This document shows, in pieces, positions 23,992 to 35,120 of a stretch of 64,000 bases of DNA. The notes under the pieces are model-generated. The model saw nothing but the letters and a program-made list of their open reading frames with translations, ran no database searches and had not been told where the DNA came from. Within the stretch, counting starts at the first letter, position 1; every line of letters starts with the position of its first letter. The position numbers were made by a program, and so were the translations under genes. Where the stretch lies: the NCBI RefSeq assembly GCF_040147005.1, contig NZ_JAMSHO010000001.1:3038001-3102000 (forward strand). The letters run 5' to 3'. The stretch is from Halomonas sp. H10-9-1 (GTDB lineage: Bacteria; Pseudomonadota; Gammaproteobacteria; Pseudomonadales; Halomonadaceae).

Positions 23992-25863
23992 CTACCCCGC
24001 CGCGTCCGCGCGACGATAGCGTCCGGTATAGTCGAAGAGCTTCTCGCGCACCTGCCAGTGGCGACCCACCTTGCGCCCCACCACGAAATCCGGATGGCGT
24101 AGCCGATGCTGCTCGGCGACCACCTCCTCGGGCACGGTAGGCCTGAAGGGTACCCCCGGCGCCCGCAGGTGCTGACGCAGGAAAGCCGCGGCGAAGGCTC
24201 CTCGCTGGGCCGGGGTCTCCAGGGCGAACCACTCGGAGAGCGTCGCGCCGTCCTCATCATGGTAGGTCACCTTCAACCGCGGCAGTCCCCGGCCGTTGAC
24301 GGTGGCCTCAAGCTGCATCCCCGCCACCCGCAACACCCGGGCATCGCGCAGACGCAGCGCCTCCCTCAACTTGTCGTCGGCGTCCACCAGCAGCGCCTCG
24401 CAGCCGTGGCAGCGCCGGGCGGCAATATCGTTCTCGGCACCGCAGTCGGGGCACACCTTGAAGCGAAAGCGAAACGAACATTGCTCCATCGCCACCGTCG
24501 TCGACGTCGTCGTTGAACTTACGCTTTTCGTGTGGGGTCGGGTGCGCCTGGAAGGCACCAGGCCATGGCAGCGCCGCCCGAAGTGCTCGATCACCAGGTC
24601 GCCGTCGCGCTTGCCCCAGAACAGGTTGGCATGGCCGCAGGCGGGGCACTCGACCTGCACCGGCTCGCTGTCGGAGGCGGGCTGCGGGGAGCCCACCTCC
24701 GGCGCATAGAGGTCCCAGGGGTTGCCGGCATAGTCGAGGATCAGGCAGTTGCGCTTGCCCGGCGCGAGGCGCAGGCCGCGGCCGACGATCTGCTGGTAGA
24801 GGCTCACCGACTCGGTGGGACGCAGGATGGCGATCAGGTCCACGTGGGGCGCATCGAAGCCGGTGGTCAGCACCGCCACGTTGACCAGATACTTGAGCTC
24901 GCGCGCCTTGAAGGCGGTGATCAGCCGCTCGCGCTCGGCGGAGGGGGTCTCGCCGGTGACCAGCGCCGCCTCGCCGCCGGGCAGGTAGCCAAGGATCTCC
25001 TCGGCGTGGGCCACGCTTGCGGCAAACAGCATCACCCCCTGGCGTTCCCGGGCGCGCTCGACCACCTCGGCAATGATGCCCGGGGTGGCACGGTTTCCCG
25101 CCGCCACCCGATTGAGCTCCTCCTCCCGGAACAGGCCGCCCGGCCCCGGCGCCAGCGCCGAGAAGTCATACCTCTCCACCGCCGCATCGATGCGCCGCGG
25201 CTCGGCCAGGTAACCCTGCTTCACCATCAGGCGTAGCGGCTGCTCGAAGACGCACGCCTGAAAGAAACAGGCTTCATCGCCGCGCACCATGCCGTGGTGG
25301 TGGCGGTGGTAGATAAAGCCCTGCCCCAGCCGGTAGGGCGTGGCGGTCAACCCAAGCACCTTGAGCCGCGGGTTGGCCCGGCGCAGCCCCTCGATCACCC
25401 GGCGGTAGCTGGCATCCTCGGCGGGCGCGACCCGGTGACACTCGTCGATCACCAGCAGGGTGAAGTCGCCCTGCCCCCGGGATGGAGAGGCGAAGCGGTC
25501 GAGGCCGCGCACCACCGATTGCACCGAGCCGAACACCACCTGGCGGCCGCTCTCCTTGCGCCCCAGGCCGGCGCTGTAGATATCCGCCGCGAGGCCGTAG
25601 GCCGCGTACTTGGCATGATTCTGCTCCACCAGCTCGCGCACATGGGCCAGCACCAGCACCCGTCCCCGGGCCAGGCGTGCCAGCTCGGCGATCACCAGCG
25701 ACTTGCCGCTGCCGGTGGGCAGCACCACCACCGCCGGGTCGTGCGAGCCACGGAAATGCTCGATGACCCGGCGCACCGCCTCCCGCTGGTAGGGGCGCAG
25801 GGAGGGCGCCGCAGACGCCGAAGGCGGCCCGGAGGCCGCCTTCTGTGCAGGGTCATGAGGCAA
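23992..25863 (-). CDS. radD: RadD-type DNA repair helicase (YejH)
   Basis: Superfamily 2 helicase/ATPase of about 623 aa. In E. coli, RadD helps survive ionising radiation and crosslinks and stimulates RecA. Walker A is [19 protein letters not shown], Walker B is VIDECHR, motif III is LTATPYRLG, and the C-terminal helicase motifs are [20 protein letters not shown] and [14 protein letters not shown]. Zinc-ribbon Cys pairs follow (CPACG, RRCHG, CPDCG, RRCHGCE). No ATG is in frame; I chose TTG at 25863, which has GAGGGGG upstream and lies just after purL. A hairpin (AAGGCGGCC/GGCCGCCTT) sits inside the first codons. A Ser/Thr-rich stretch between the zinc pairs looks abnormal (see findings). Confidence 0.88.
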   Translation of the reverse strand: MPHDPAQKAASGPPSASAAPSLRPYQREAVRRVIEHFRGSHDPAVVVLPTGSGKSLVIAELARLARGRVLVLAHVRELVEQNHAKYAAYGLAADIYSAGLGRKESGRQVVFGSVQSVVRGLDRFASPSRGQGDFTLLVIDECHRVAPAEDASYRRVIEGLRRANPRLKVLGLTATPYRLGQGFIYHRHHHGMVRGDEACFFQACVFEQPLRLMVKQGYLAEPRRIDAAVERYDFSALAPGPGGLFREEELNRVAAGNRATPGIIAEVVERARERQGVMLFAASVAHAEEILGYLPGGEAALVTGETPSAERERLITAFKARELKYLVNVAVLTTGFDAPHVDLIAILRPTESVSLYQQIVGRGLRLAPGKRNCLILDYAGNPWDLYAPEVGSPQPASDSEPVQVECPACGHANLFWGKRDGDLVIEHFGRRCHGLVPSRRTRPHTKSVSSTTTSTTVAMEQCSFRFRFKVCPDCGAENDIAARRCHGCEALLVDADDKLREALRLRDARVLRVAGMQLEATVNGRGLPRLKVTYHDEDGATLSEWFALETPAQRGAFAAAFLRQHLRAPGVPFRPTVPEEVVAEQHRLRHPDFVVGRKVGRHWQVREKLFDYTGRYRRADAAG

Positions 25864-25874
25864 CAGGGACCCCC

Positions 25875-28800
25875 TCAGTCCACCCACACACGGGCATTGC
25901 GGAACAGACGTTGCCAGGCACCGTCCCGGGTCCACTCCGCCGGGCGCCAGGAGTTGGTCACCGCACGCACCACCCGTTCCGGGTGGGGCATCATGATGGT
26001 GACCCGGCCGTCGGGAGTGGTCAGCCCGGTGATGCCGGAGGGCGAGCCGTTGGGGTTGGCCGGATAGCGGGTGGTGACCTGGCCGTAGTTGTCCACGTAG
26101 CGCAGGGCCACCGCGCCGCTGCCCTGCATCCCGCGCAGGTGGGCGCTGTCGCGGAACTCGGCACGGCCCTCGCCGTGGGCCACGGCGATGGGCAGCCGCG
26201 AGCCCTGCATGCCAGCCAGCAGGATCGAGGGGCTCTGCTCCACCTGGACCATCGCCACGCGGGCCTCGAACTGCTCCGACTCGTTGCGCACGAAACGCGG
26301 CCATGCGTCGGCACCGGGTATCAGCTCCTTGAGCTGGGCCAGCATCTGGCAGCCGTTGCACACCCCCAGCGAGAAGCTGTCGTCGCGCGCGAAGAAGGCC
26401 GCGAACTGCTCCCGGGCGCGGGCATTGAACAGCACCGACTTGGCCCAGCCGCCCCCGGCCCCCAGCACGTCGCCATAGGAGAACCCGCCGCAGGCCACCA
26501 GGCCCTTGAACTCATCCAGCGACACCCGTCCCTCGAGGATATCGCTCATGTGCACGTCCACCGCCTCGAAGCCGGCGCGATCGAAGGCCCAGGCCATCTC
26601 CACCTGGCCGTTGACGCCCTGCTCGCGCAGCACCGCCACCGCCGGGCGAGCCAGGTTGAGCCCGGGGGCCTGGAGATAGGGCGCCGCGATATCCTCGTCG
26701 ACCTCGAAGGTGGGCGTGGCGGAGAGCCCCGGGTCGCGGTCGTCGAGCAGGCCGTCGAACTCGCTCTTGGCGCACTCCGGGTTGTCGCGCAGGGCCTGCA
26801 GGCGATAGCTGGTCTCGGTCCAGGTGCGCTGGGCACGCAGCCGCGTGGTCTCCAGCAGCGGCTCCTCGAAGAGGGTGACGCGCACCTGGTCGTCGTAACG
26901 CGGCCGGGCGATGACGCCACAGGTCTCGAGACCGGCAGCGGCAAATTGGGCCAGCACCTCCTCGGTGTGTTCGCGGCTCACCTGGATCACCGCGCCCAGC
27001 TCCTCGGCGAACAGCGCGCTGAAGGCCTCCACCGGCTCATTCACCAGCCAGTCGAGCTTGATCTCGAGGCCGGCGTGGGCGGCGAAGGCCATCTCCAGCA
27101 GGGTCACCAGCAGGCCGCCGTCGCTGCGGTCGTGGTAGGCCAGCAGCTTGCCCGCGGCGTTGAGCCCCTGGATCACCGCGAAGAACGCCTTGAGGTCCTC
27201 CGGGTCATCCAGATCCGGGGCCTCGTCACCGACCTGGCCGTAGACCTGGGCCAGGGCCGAGCCTCCCAGGCGATTGCGGCCGCCGCCCAGGTCGATCAGG
27301 ATCAGGTCGGATTCATCCTGTTCCAGATTGATCTGGGGCGTCAGGGTACGCATGGCATCGGTGACCGGGGCGAAGCCGGTGATCACCAGGGAGAGCGGCG
27401 AAGTGACGCTCTTCTCCTCGACCTCGCCCTTCTCGCTCGCCCCCTGCCAGGCGGTGCGCATGGACATCGAGTCCTTGCCCACCGGCACGGCGATGCCCAG
27501 TGCCGGGCAGAGCTCCATGCCCACGGCGTGAACGGCGTCGTACAGCGCCTGATTCTCGCCGGGGTGGTCCGCCGCGCTCATCCAGTTGGCGGAGAGCTTG
27601 ATATCGGAGATCTTCTCGATGGGTGCCGCCGCCAGGTTGGTGATCGCCTCGGCCACCGCCAGACGGGCGCTGGCGGCCGGGTCGATCAGCGCCACCGGCG
27701 GACGCTCGCCCATGGCCATGGCCTCGCCGGCGTGGGTGTCGAAGCTGGCCGTGGTCACCGCCACGTCTGCCACCGGCACCTGCCAGGGCCCGACCATCTG
27801 GTCGCGGGCCACCTGGCCGGTGATGGAACGGTCGCCGATGGTGATCAAGAAGCTCTTGGAGGCCACGGTGGGCAGGCGCAGCACCCGGTCCATGGCCTCG
27901 CGCAGGTCGAGGTTGTCGAGCATCACGCCCGACAGCTCATTGGCCTGGCGCTGGAATTCACGGGTCATCTTCGGCGGCTTGCCGAACAGCACGCTCATCG
28001 GCAGGTCGACGGGAAGAGTCTCGAAGTGGCCGTCGCGGACCTCCAGGTGATGGGCATCGGTGGCCTCCCCGACCACCGCGTAGGGGCAGCGCTCGCGGGC
28101 GCACAGCGCCTCGAAGGTCTCGAGATCCTCGGGCGCCACCGCCAGCACGTAGCGCTCCTGGGCCTCGTTGCACCAGATCTCCAGCGGGCTCATGCCCGGC
28201 TCGGCGTTGGGCACCGCGCGCAGGTCGAACAGGCCGCCGCGCTCGCCGTCCTTGACCAGTTCCGGCAACGCATTGGAGAGCCCGCCGGCCCCCACATCGT
28301 GGATGAAGCGGATCGGGTTGGCCTCTCCCAGGGCCCAGCAGCGGTCGATCACCTCCTGGGCGCGGCGCTCCATCTCGGGGTTGCCGCGCTGCACCGAGGC
28401 GAAGTCCAGGTCGGCGCTGGAGGCGCCGGAGGCCATGGAGGAGGCCGCGCCGCCGCCCAGGCCGATCAGCATGGCGGGGCCGCCCATCACGATAAGCTTG
28501 CCCCCCACCGGGATCTCACCCTTCTGTACGTGGCCGTCACGGACGTTGCCGTAGCCACCGGCGATCATGATCGGCTTGTGGAAACCACGCCGCTCGATGC
28601 CGTCACGACCCAGGGCGTCCTGCTCGTAGGTACGGAAATAACCGGTGAGGTTGGGCCGGCCGAACTCGTTGTTGAAGGCCGCCCCGCCGATGGGTCCCTC
28701 GAGCATGATCGCCAGCGCCGAGACGATGCGCTCGGGCTTGCCGTAGTCGAAGGCCTCCCAGGGCTGCACGAACTCGGGGATGCGCAGGTTGGAGACCGTG

Positions 28801-29825
28801 AAGCCGCTGAGCCCCGCCTTGGGCTTGCCGCCGATGCCGGTGGCGCCCTCGTCGCGGATCTCGCCACCGGCACCGGTGGCCGCCCCCGGGTGCGGCGCGA
28901 TGGCCGTGGGGTGGTTGTGGGTCTCCACCTTCATCAGGATCTGGATCGGCTCGACATGGCCCGCGTAGGTCGCCCGCTCCCCCGCCCGGCCGGTGAGCGG
29001 TGCCGGGAAGAAGCGCGGCGCCTCACTGCCCCGGATCACCGCGGCATTATCGCTGTAGGCGGAGAGGATGTCGTCCGGCGAGGCCTGGTAGGTGTTCTTG
29101 ATCATCTTGAACAGCGAGTGGCTCTGCGCCTCGCCGTCGATCACCCAGTCGGCATTGAAGATCTTGTGGCGGCAGTGCTCGGAGTTGGCCTGGGCGAACA
29201 TCATCAGCTCGACGTCCGTGGGGTTGCGCCCCAGTTCGTGGAACGCCTCGACCAGGTAGTCGATCTCGTCCTCGGCCAGGGCCAGGCCCAGCTCGGCATT
29301 GGCGGTGACCAGCGCCTCGCGCCCTCCCACCAGCAGGTCGACGCTGCCCAGCGGGGCCGGCTCATGATGGGCGAAGAGCTGCGCCGCATCGCTTGAGTCG
29401 GTGAGCACCGCCTCGGTCATGCGGTCATGCAGGATGGCGATGATCCGCTCGAAGGCCTCCTCGGAGAGCATCCCCTTGAGCTTGACCCGGTAGGCGATGC
29501 CGCGCTCGATCCGCCGCACCTGGGACAGCCCGCAGTTATGGACGATATCGGTCGCCTTGGAGGACCAGGGCGACTGGGTGCCGATACGCGGCACCACCAG
29601 GAACAGCTGCCCCTCGCGGGCATCGCTCCCCCGGGGCTCGACCCCGTAGTCGAGCAGCCGCTCCAGCACGGCCAGGGCCTCGCCGGACAGCTCGCCCTCG
29701 TGGTCGACGAAGTGCACGTACTCCGCCGAAAGCGAGGCGACGTCACCCACGCCGTCGCGCAAGGCGGCCAGCAGTTTGGCATGACGGAAGGCGGAGAGGG
29801 CGGGGGCGCCGCGCAGTTCGAGCAT
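25875..29825 (-). CDS. purL: Phosphoribosylformylglycinamidine synthase (large, PurL)
   Basis: Purine synthesis step 4: converts FGAR, glutamine and ATP to FGAM. The 1316-aa single-chain enzyme matches the gammaproteobacterial long form. It has an N-terminal PurS-like domain ([34 protein letters not shown]), two AIRS-like halves with [20 protein letters not shown] at about 305 and the second ATP-site half from about 660. The C-terminal class I glutamine amidotransferase has its catalytic Cys in [10 protein letters not shown] near 1165 and PHPERV at the end. The ATG at 29825 matches the family start. It is divergent from mltF, as in E. coli. Confidence 0.97.
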   Translation of the reverse strand: MLELRGAPALSAFRHAKLLAALRDGVGDVASLSAEYVHFVDHEGELSGEALAVLERLLDYGVEPRGSDAREGQLFLVVPRIGTQSPWSSKATDIVHNCGLSQVRRIERGIAYRVKLKGMLSEEAFERIIAILHDRMTEAVLTDSSDAAQLFAHHEPAPLGSVDLLVGGREALVTANAELGLALAEDEIDYLVEAFHELGRNPTDVELMMFAQANSEHCRHKIFNADWVIDGEAQSHSLFKMIKNTYQASPDDILSAYSDNAAVIRGSEAPRFFPAPLTGRAGERATYAGHVEPIQILMKVETHNHPTAIAPHPGAATGAGGEIRDEGATGIGGKPKAGLSGFTVSNLRIPEFVQPWEAFDYGKPERIVSALAIMLEGPIGGAAFNNEFGRPNLTGYFRTYEQDALGRDGIERRGFHKPIMIAGGYGNVRDGHVQKGEIPVGGKLIVMGGPAMLIGLGGGAASSMASGASSADLDFASVQRGNPEMERRAQEVIDRCWALGEANPIRFIHDVGAGGLSNALPELVKDGERGGLFDLRAVPNAEPGMSPLEIWCNEAQERYVLAVAPEDLETFEALCARERCPYAVVGEATDAHHLEVRDGHFETLPVDLPMSVLFGKPPKMTREFQRQANELSGVMLDNLDLREAMDRVLRLPTVASKSFLITIGDRSITGQVARDQMVGPWQVPVADVAVTTASFDTHAGEAMAMGERPPVALIDPAASARLAVAEAITNLAAAPIEKISDIKLSANWMSAADHPGENQALYDAVHAVGMELCPALGIAVPVGKDSMSMRTAWQGASEKGEVEEKSVTSPLSLVITGFAPVTDAMRTLTPQINLEQDESDLILIDLGGGRNRLGGSALAQVYGQVGDEAPDLDDPEDLKAFFAVIQGLNAAGKLLAYHDRSDGGLLVTLLEMAFAAHAGLEIKLDWLVNEPVEAFSALFAEELGAVIQVSREHTEEVLAQFAAAGLETCGVIARPRYDDQVRVTLFEEPLLETTRLRAQRTWTETSYRLQALRDNPECAKSEFDGLLDDRDPGLSATPTFEVDEDIAAPYLQAPGLNLARPAVAVLREQGVNGQVEMAWAFDRAGFEAVDVHMSDILEGRVSLDEFKGLVACGGFSYGDVLGAGGGWAKSVLFNARAREQFAAFFARDDSFSLGVCNGCQMLAQLKELIPGADAWPRFVRNESEQFEARVAMVQVEQSPSILLAGMQGSRLPIAVAHGEGRAEFRDSAHLRGMQGSGAVALRYVDNYGQVTTRYPANPNGSPSGITGLTTPDGRVTIMMPHPERVVRAVTNSWRPAEWTRDGAWQRLFRNARVWVD

Positions 29826-29980
29826 ATCCAGGAGCCTCTGAGAGTCTTCACGATCGGGTGCCGCGGCCTGCGGCAACGAGCGCACATGATACTGGAAAGC
29901 GCAGGTGGCGAGAAATCCAGCACATGACAGCTACCGTCGGGCTGGGTATCGTGAAGGGTCCCTTTCCAGCCCGTCACCGC

Positions 29981-31429
29981 ATGCCCCTGATCCCTCCGCC
30001 CCTGACCCCGAGCGCACGCCTGAGGCACACCACCATCGCCCTGCTGGCGATTGTCCTGAGCCTGTTCCCCGAGCCGCCGCGCTCGGCCAGGCAGGACCAG
30101 CTCGAGACGATTCTCGCCAGGGAACTGCTCAGCGTGCACACCCGCAACACCCCCACCACCTACTACGAGGGGCGCGAGGGACCCACCGGCTTCGAGTACG
30201 AACTGGCACGCCGCTTCGCCAGTCAGCTGGGCGTCAGCCTGACCATTCGTGCCGATCACCATATCGAAAGCGCCCTCGAGGCGGTGCGCCAGGAGGGCGA
30301 CATGGCGGCGGCAGCCCTGCCTCTGGAGCCCGACCTGCCTGGGGTGGTCTTCAGTCGACCGATCATCGAGCTGCAACCGGTCGTCGTCTATCGCCGTGGG
30401 CTCACCCCGGTGGAGACCCCCGACGACCTGCCCGGGCTGACCCTCGGCGCCATCGGCGGTGCAGGCACCGGCCGCGTGCTCAACGAACTGCAGGCTAGCT
30501 ATCCGGACCTGCGCTGGGAGGCCTCCTCCGAGGTGGAGGTCGCCGAGCTGCTCGGCCAGGTCGAGGATGGCGAGCTCGACGCGGCGGTGCTCTTCGACCA
30601 TCAGTTTCGCCTCAACCGGCTCTTCTTCCCCGACGTGGAGCGCGGCTTCCTGCTCGGCGACCCGCTCTCCATGGCCTGGGCCTTCCCGACCGAGCGCAGC
30701 CTGGCGCTGGTCGAGGCCGCCAACCGCTTCCTTTCCGGTCTGCACGAGAGCGGCGAGCTCGAGGCCCTGGTGGCGCGCTACTTCGGCCATGACGACTTTC
30801 TGGAGTACGTCGGCACACGCACCTTTCTCAAGCATGTCGAGGCGCGCCTCCCCACGTACACCGAACTCTTTCGCGAGGCCGCGCGAGCACTGGACTTCGA
30901 CTGGAAACTGCTGGCCGCCATAGGCTACCAGGAGTCGCACTGGAACCCCCAGGCCACCTCCCCTACTGGCGTGCGTGGACTGATGATGCTGACCAACGCC
31001 ACCGCCGGCGACCTGGGGGTCAGCAACCGTCTCGACCCCGCCCAAAGCATCCATGGCGGGGCCCGCTACCTGCGCCAGCTGCATGACCGCCTGCCCGACT
31101 CGATTCAGGGGGACAACCGCCTCTATATGGCCATGGCGGCTTATAACGTGGGACTGGGGCACCTCTACGATGCCCGCCGAATCACCGAGCAGCGCGGCGG
31201 TGACCCCGACCTCTGGGCCGATGTTCGCGAGTCGCTGCCGCTGCTGCAGCAGCGTGAGTGGCACAGCCAGGCAAAGTACGGCTACGCCCGGGGCGGCGAG
31301 CCGGTGATCTATGTCCACAATATCCGCCGTTATCACGAGATTCTCAGTTACGTGGAGCGCAGCCGGCGGCAGTTCCCGCGGCTCAATGCCCGGGCCGATG
31401 ACAGCGGGCAGGCGGGCCTGCCACCATGA
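29981..31429 (+). CDS. mltF: Membrane-bound lytic murein transglycosylase F
   Basis: 482-aa periplasmic enzyme that cleaves the glycan strands of peptidoglycan to 1,6-anhydro ends. The N-terminal hydrophobic segment (TTIALLAIVLSLFP) is a signal or anchor. Residues about 45-265 form a substrate-binding-protein-like sensor domain (GFEYELARRFASQLGVSL). The C-terminal SLT domain carries the catalytic Glu in AIGYQESHWNPQATSPTGVRGLMML, plus MAAYNVGLGHLYDA. MltF has exactly this domain order. Start MPLIPPPLTPSARLR is the likely one but lacks a clear ribosome site. It is convergent with tadA, 3 bp apart. Confidence 0.94.
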   Translation: MPLIPPPLTPSARLRHTTIALLAIVLSLFPEPPRSARQDQLETILARELLSVHTRNTPTTYYEGREGPTGFEYELARRFASQLGVSLTIRADHHIESALEAVRQEGDMAAAALPLEPDLPGVVFSRPIIELQPVVVYRRGLTPVETPDDLPGLTLGAIGGAGTGRVLNELQASYPDLRWEASSEVEVAELLGQVEDGELDAAVLFDHQFRLNRLFFPDVERGFLLGDPLSMAWAFPTERSLALVEAANRFLSGLHESGELEALVARYFGHDDFLEYVGTRTFLKHVEARLPTYTELFREAARALDFDWKLLAAIGYQESHWNPQATSPTGVRGLMMLTNATAGDLGVSNRLDPAQSIHGGARYLRQLHDRLPDSIQGDNRLYMAMAAYNVGLGHLYDARRITEQRGGDPDLWADVRESLPLLQQREWHSQAKYGYARGGEPVIYVHNIRRYHEILSYVERSRRQFPRLNARADDSGQAGLPP

Positions 31430-31432
31430 GGC

Positions 31433-32789
<1,357 letters not shown>

Positions 32790-32824
32790 CCGCGACGCCC
32801 CGCGGGCGCTACCATGCCAGCCAG

Positions 32825-32900
32825 GCCGCAATAGCTCAGTTGGTAGAGCAACGCACTCGTAATGCGTAGGTCGGAGGTTCGACTCCTCTTTGCGGCACCA
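32825..32900 (+). tRNA. thrW: tRNA-Thr(CGT)
   Basis: 76 nt with encoded CCA. The acceptor GCCGCAA pairs with TTGCGGC. The D-arm is AGCTCAGTTGGTAGAGC, the anticodon loop is CTCGTAA (anticodon CGT, reading ACG) and the T-loop is TTCGACT. Its 3' end borders a compositionally distinct accessory block. tRNA-Thr(CGT) is a known integration site for mobile islands in other bacteria, but I found no second copy of its 3' end here. Confidence 0.96.
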
Positions 32901-32962
32901 AAAAATACCTAATATCAACTAGTTACACATACAACCACCCCACCTCCCCACACCGGGTTGGC

Positions 32963-32991
32963 ATAGGTGAAAGATAGGTGGCAAATAGGTG
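32963..32991 (+). repeat. Three ATAGGTG repeats phased at 11 bp
   Basis: ATAGGTG begins at 32963, 32974 and 32985, exactly one helical turn apart (units ATAGGTGaaag, ATAGGTGgcaa, ATAGGTGacgc). They lie between tRNA-Thr and the HipA-like gene, about 150 bp before its start. Regular phasing suggests a protein-binding array on one face of the helix. Confidence 0.7.
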
Positions 32992-33111
32992 ACGCTGGGC
33001 AGGGTGATCGCCACCGCGATGGGCGAATTCACCCGCGAGATTTCGAAGGGGTCCATCATCAAGATCAAGCCTGATCCCGCCCACACGCATATAGCCGGCC
33101 GGGAGTTCTGA
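32989..33111 (+). other. Possible 40-codon gene fragment before the HipA-like gene
   Basis: An open stretch from a GTG directly after a TAG stop reads VTLGRVIATAMGEFTREIS and continues with a Lys/Ile-rich segment to GREF and TGA. It looks like the C-terminal end of a small protein rather than random sequence, but I do not recognise it. It could be what is left of a gene, such as an antitoxin or regulator, upstream of the kinase. The rest of 32901-33142 is AT-richer non-coding DNA. Confidence 0.25.
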
Positions 33112-33142
33112 TGGGAAGTGTTTGACTGAGAAGGAACTCGTA

Positions 33143-33925
33143 ATGCCTTGCCCACGCACCGTGGAAGCCACCGAGATCTCCCACCGTTCATCTCAGGGCA
33201 CGCTCAAGCCTTTCTTCGTGCGTGATGCCCAGGGTGACATGTATGTGGTCAAGGGCGTGGATGGTGCAGGCAGACAAGCCCTCATTGCCGAGCTGCTATG
33301 CGCGGAGCTTGGGCGGCGCTGTGGTTTGCCGGTCGCCGACTATGCGCTGATGAGATTCCCTGAAGGCATGCTGGAGTTCAGTACACTCGAAGGCGCCAGC
33401 GACCTGTCGGGTGGGCTCGCCTTCGCGTCCAGAGTGATCCCGTACTCTCGAGAGCTGACTTTCGACCAAGTGGAGGAGGTGTCCACCGAGCTGCAGCTGC
33501 GTGTGCTACTGTTCGATATATGGGTCAGCAACGAAGATCGTTATCTGACCGAGCAGAGTGGCAATGTGAACCTCTTGGTCGACGAAGCTGGTGACTTGGT
33601 CGTGATCGATCACAATCTGGCTTTCGACCCTCTCATTGGCATTGGTGACTTCGATCTGCACGTATTCTGTGGCCAGCGCCGGGCTCTCCGCGACTTGGAG
33701 GTACAAGCTCGGCTCTCGCGCACACTTGACACCGCACTGGCCGACTGGGATAGCATCGTCGATCTTTTGCCAGTCGAATGGGTCTATTGGGACCCGGAAG
33801 ACGATTCAACCGAGGTGAGCCCTACGCTAGGGAAACGCTGCATAAATCCCGCCACAGCTGCCCGACAGCCGTTGGCGGGGTACAATCTGGCCACCCTGTC
33901 ACCACCTGATCGAGCCATCCGATGA
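33143..33925 (+). pseudogene. HipA-like kinase gene, truncated by IS5-family insertion
   Basis: The native part (229 codons, to base 33830) encodes a small HipA-like kinase (HipA_2 type). It has an ATP-binding Lys region MYVVKGVDG near residue 37 and the helix AELLCAELGRRCGLPVADY. The catalytic loop is LLFDIWVSNEDRYL (D125, N130, D132, R133), then NVNLL (N143), and the metal-binding Asp of VIDHNLAF is D156. All kinase residues lie before the insertion. From 33831 on, the frame runs 31 codons into the insertion sequence, replacing the true 20-residue end. The ATG has AAGGA 8 nt before it. The TTG at 33122 is a weaker start. Composition is lower in GC than the flanks. Whether the chimeric protein is active is unknown. 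Confidence 0.82.
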
Positions 33926-34920
33926 AGCAGATCTCTTTCGCCCAGGCAGAGCACCAGAACAAGAAGAAGGTGACCCGCCGCGAGCGGTTTCTGGCCCAGA
34001 TGGAGGCGCTGGTGCCTTGGCAACGGCTCATCGATGCGCTGTCGCCGTCTTATTTCCCGAACGCAGCAGGCAAGCGAGGCCGTCCACCCATCGGCCTGGA
34101 GCGCATGCTGCGGATCTACTTCCTGCAACAGTGGTATGCGCTCGCCGACGAGGCACTTGAAGATGCCATCTACGATAGCCAGGCGATGCGCGACTTCGTG
34201 GGTATCGATTTGGCCATTGAGAGCGTGCCGGACGCGACCACGCTGCTGCGCTTCCGTCACCTGTTGGAGAAGCATGCGCTGACCCAGCGAATCTTCGAGG
34301 AGATCAACGCCCACCTGGCCGAGAAAGGGCTGTTCATGCGCGAGGGCACGATTGTCGACGCCACCATCGTGGCAGCCGCCCCTTCTACCAAGAATAAGGC
34401 CAAGCAGCGCGATCCGGAGATGAAGCAGACCAAGAAAGGCAACCAGTGGTATTTCGGCATGAAGGCCCATATCGGCGTCGATGCCGTCACCGGACTGACT
34501 CACAGTGTCGTCGCAACCTCGGCCAACGTCGCCGATGTCACCATGGCCGGCGCTCTGGTCCGGGAGGATGACAAGCGGGTATATGGCGACGCAGGTTACA
34601 CCGGCATGTGGAAGCATCTTGACGAAGAGAAAGATGCCCCGGATTCCAAGTGCTGCGTGGCCGCCAAGCGCGGGGCCATCAAGAAGATGGACGACAGCCC
34701 CATGAAAACGCTGCTGCTGGCGATCGAGAAGGCCAAAGCGAGCATCCGTGCCAAAGTCGAGCACCCGTTTCATGTCATCAAGAACCTCTTCGGCTACCGG
34801 AAGGTGCGCTACAAGGGGCTGGTCAAGAACCAGGCGCAACTTTTCAGCCTGTTCGGATTGGCCAACCTTGTGCTGGCGACACGATGCGAAGGCCAAGTTG
34901 ATGGGGCCAGTACGCCTTGA
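33922..34920 (+). CDS. IS5-family (IS5 subgroup) DDE transposase
   Basis: 332-aa transposase in a single frame, full length for the subgroup. An N-terminal helix-turn-helix domain (about 1-110) is followed by a DDE catalytic domain with D146 (GTIVDATIV), D223 (VYGDAGYTG) and E280 in the Y2R3E6K signature context RAKVEHPFHVIK. TKNKAKQRDPEMKQTKKGN is characteristic of IS5 itself. All catalytic residues are present, so it is probably active. It starts 91 bp inside the left end; its ATG overlaps the end of the chimeric kinase frame. Confidence 0.95.
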   Translation: MKQISFAQAEHQNKKKVTRRERFLAQMEALVPWQRLIDALSPSYFPNAAGKRGRPPIGLERMLRIYFLQQWYALADEALEDAIYDSQAMRDFVGIDLAIESVPDATTLLRFRHLLEKHALTQRIFEEINAHLAEKGLFMREGTIVDATIVAAAPSTKNKAKQRDPEMKQTKKGNQWYFGMKAHIGVDAVTGLTHSVVATSANVADVTMAGALVREDDKRVYGDAGYTGMWKHLDEEKDAPDSKCCVAAKRGAIKKMDDSPMKTLLLAIEKAKASIRAKVEHPFHVIKNLFGYRKVRYKGLVKNQAQLFSLFGLANLVLATRCEGQVDGASTP

Positions 34921-34926
34921 ATCTGG

Positions 34927-34955
34927 CCTGGCAGCCGGATAACCCGGCTGCCAGG
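34927..34955 (+). terminator. Hairpin at the end of the transposase gene
   Basis: A perfect 12-bp stem CCTGGCAGCCGG / CCGGCTGCCAGG with a 5-nt loop begins 7 nt after the transposase stop. It is followed by AAAAC, so it is more likely a transcript-end or translation-shielding structure of the element than a classical T-run terminator in this direction. Confidence 0.5.
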
Positions 34956-35057
34956 AAAACAGGACCACATGAAGTGGTCAGAAAATGATCGCCAATGGGG
35001 TGGTTGAGAGACTCTGAGCCCCCTCAGCTGCGCGGAACCGAATTGATCAGTGATTCC

Positions 35058-35120
35058 CTAGCTGATCGTCACGCCTGGTTGCAGCGGCTGCATGAGCCGA
35101 CCTTCTGGAGAGACATATGA
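35058..35120 (+). pseudogene. Detached 3' end of the HipA-like kinase gene
   Basis: Starting with the second CTAG copy, this stretch continues the kinase frame when the element and one CTAG are removed: after ...VSPTL comes ADRHAWLQRLHEPTFWRDI and TGA at 35118-35120. The restored gene would be 747 bp (248 aa). Its TGA overlaps the ATG of the DUF3037 gene (ATGA), showing the two genes were translationally coupled before the insertion. Confidence 0.9.

Larger units (their letters stand above)
33831..35057 (+). mobile_element. IS5-family insertion sequence (1227 bp)
   Basis: A complete element with imperfect terminal inverted repeats: the left end begins GGAAACGCTGCATAAATCC and the right end, read inward, begins GGAATCACTGATCAATTCG. 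It is flanked by a 4-bp target duplication CTAG (33827-33830 and 35058-35061), as expected for the IS5 subgroup, which targets YTAR. It holds one transposase gene and a 12-bp-stem hairpin after it. It sits inside the HipA-like gene, in the same orientation. Intact ends, intact transposase and perfect duplication suggest a recent insertion. Confidence 0.93.

Noticed and set aside
25845..29396. 1183-codon plus-strand frame opposite purL
   Set aside because: Antisense shadow of purL; the low-complexity His/Ala/Gly composition is typical of such shadows.
32919..33191. Minus-strand frame between tRNA-Thr and the kinase gene
   Set aside because: It crosses the phased repeats and the kinase start, and its translation has no recognisable feature.
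34257..34968. Minus-strand frames inside the IS element
   Set aside because: They are shadows of the single intact transposase gene; IS5-type elements carry one transposase.
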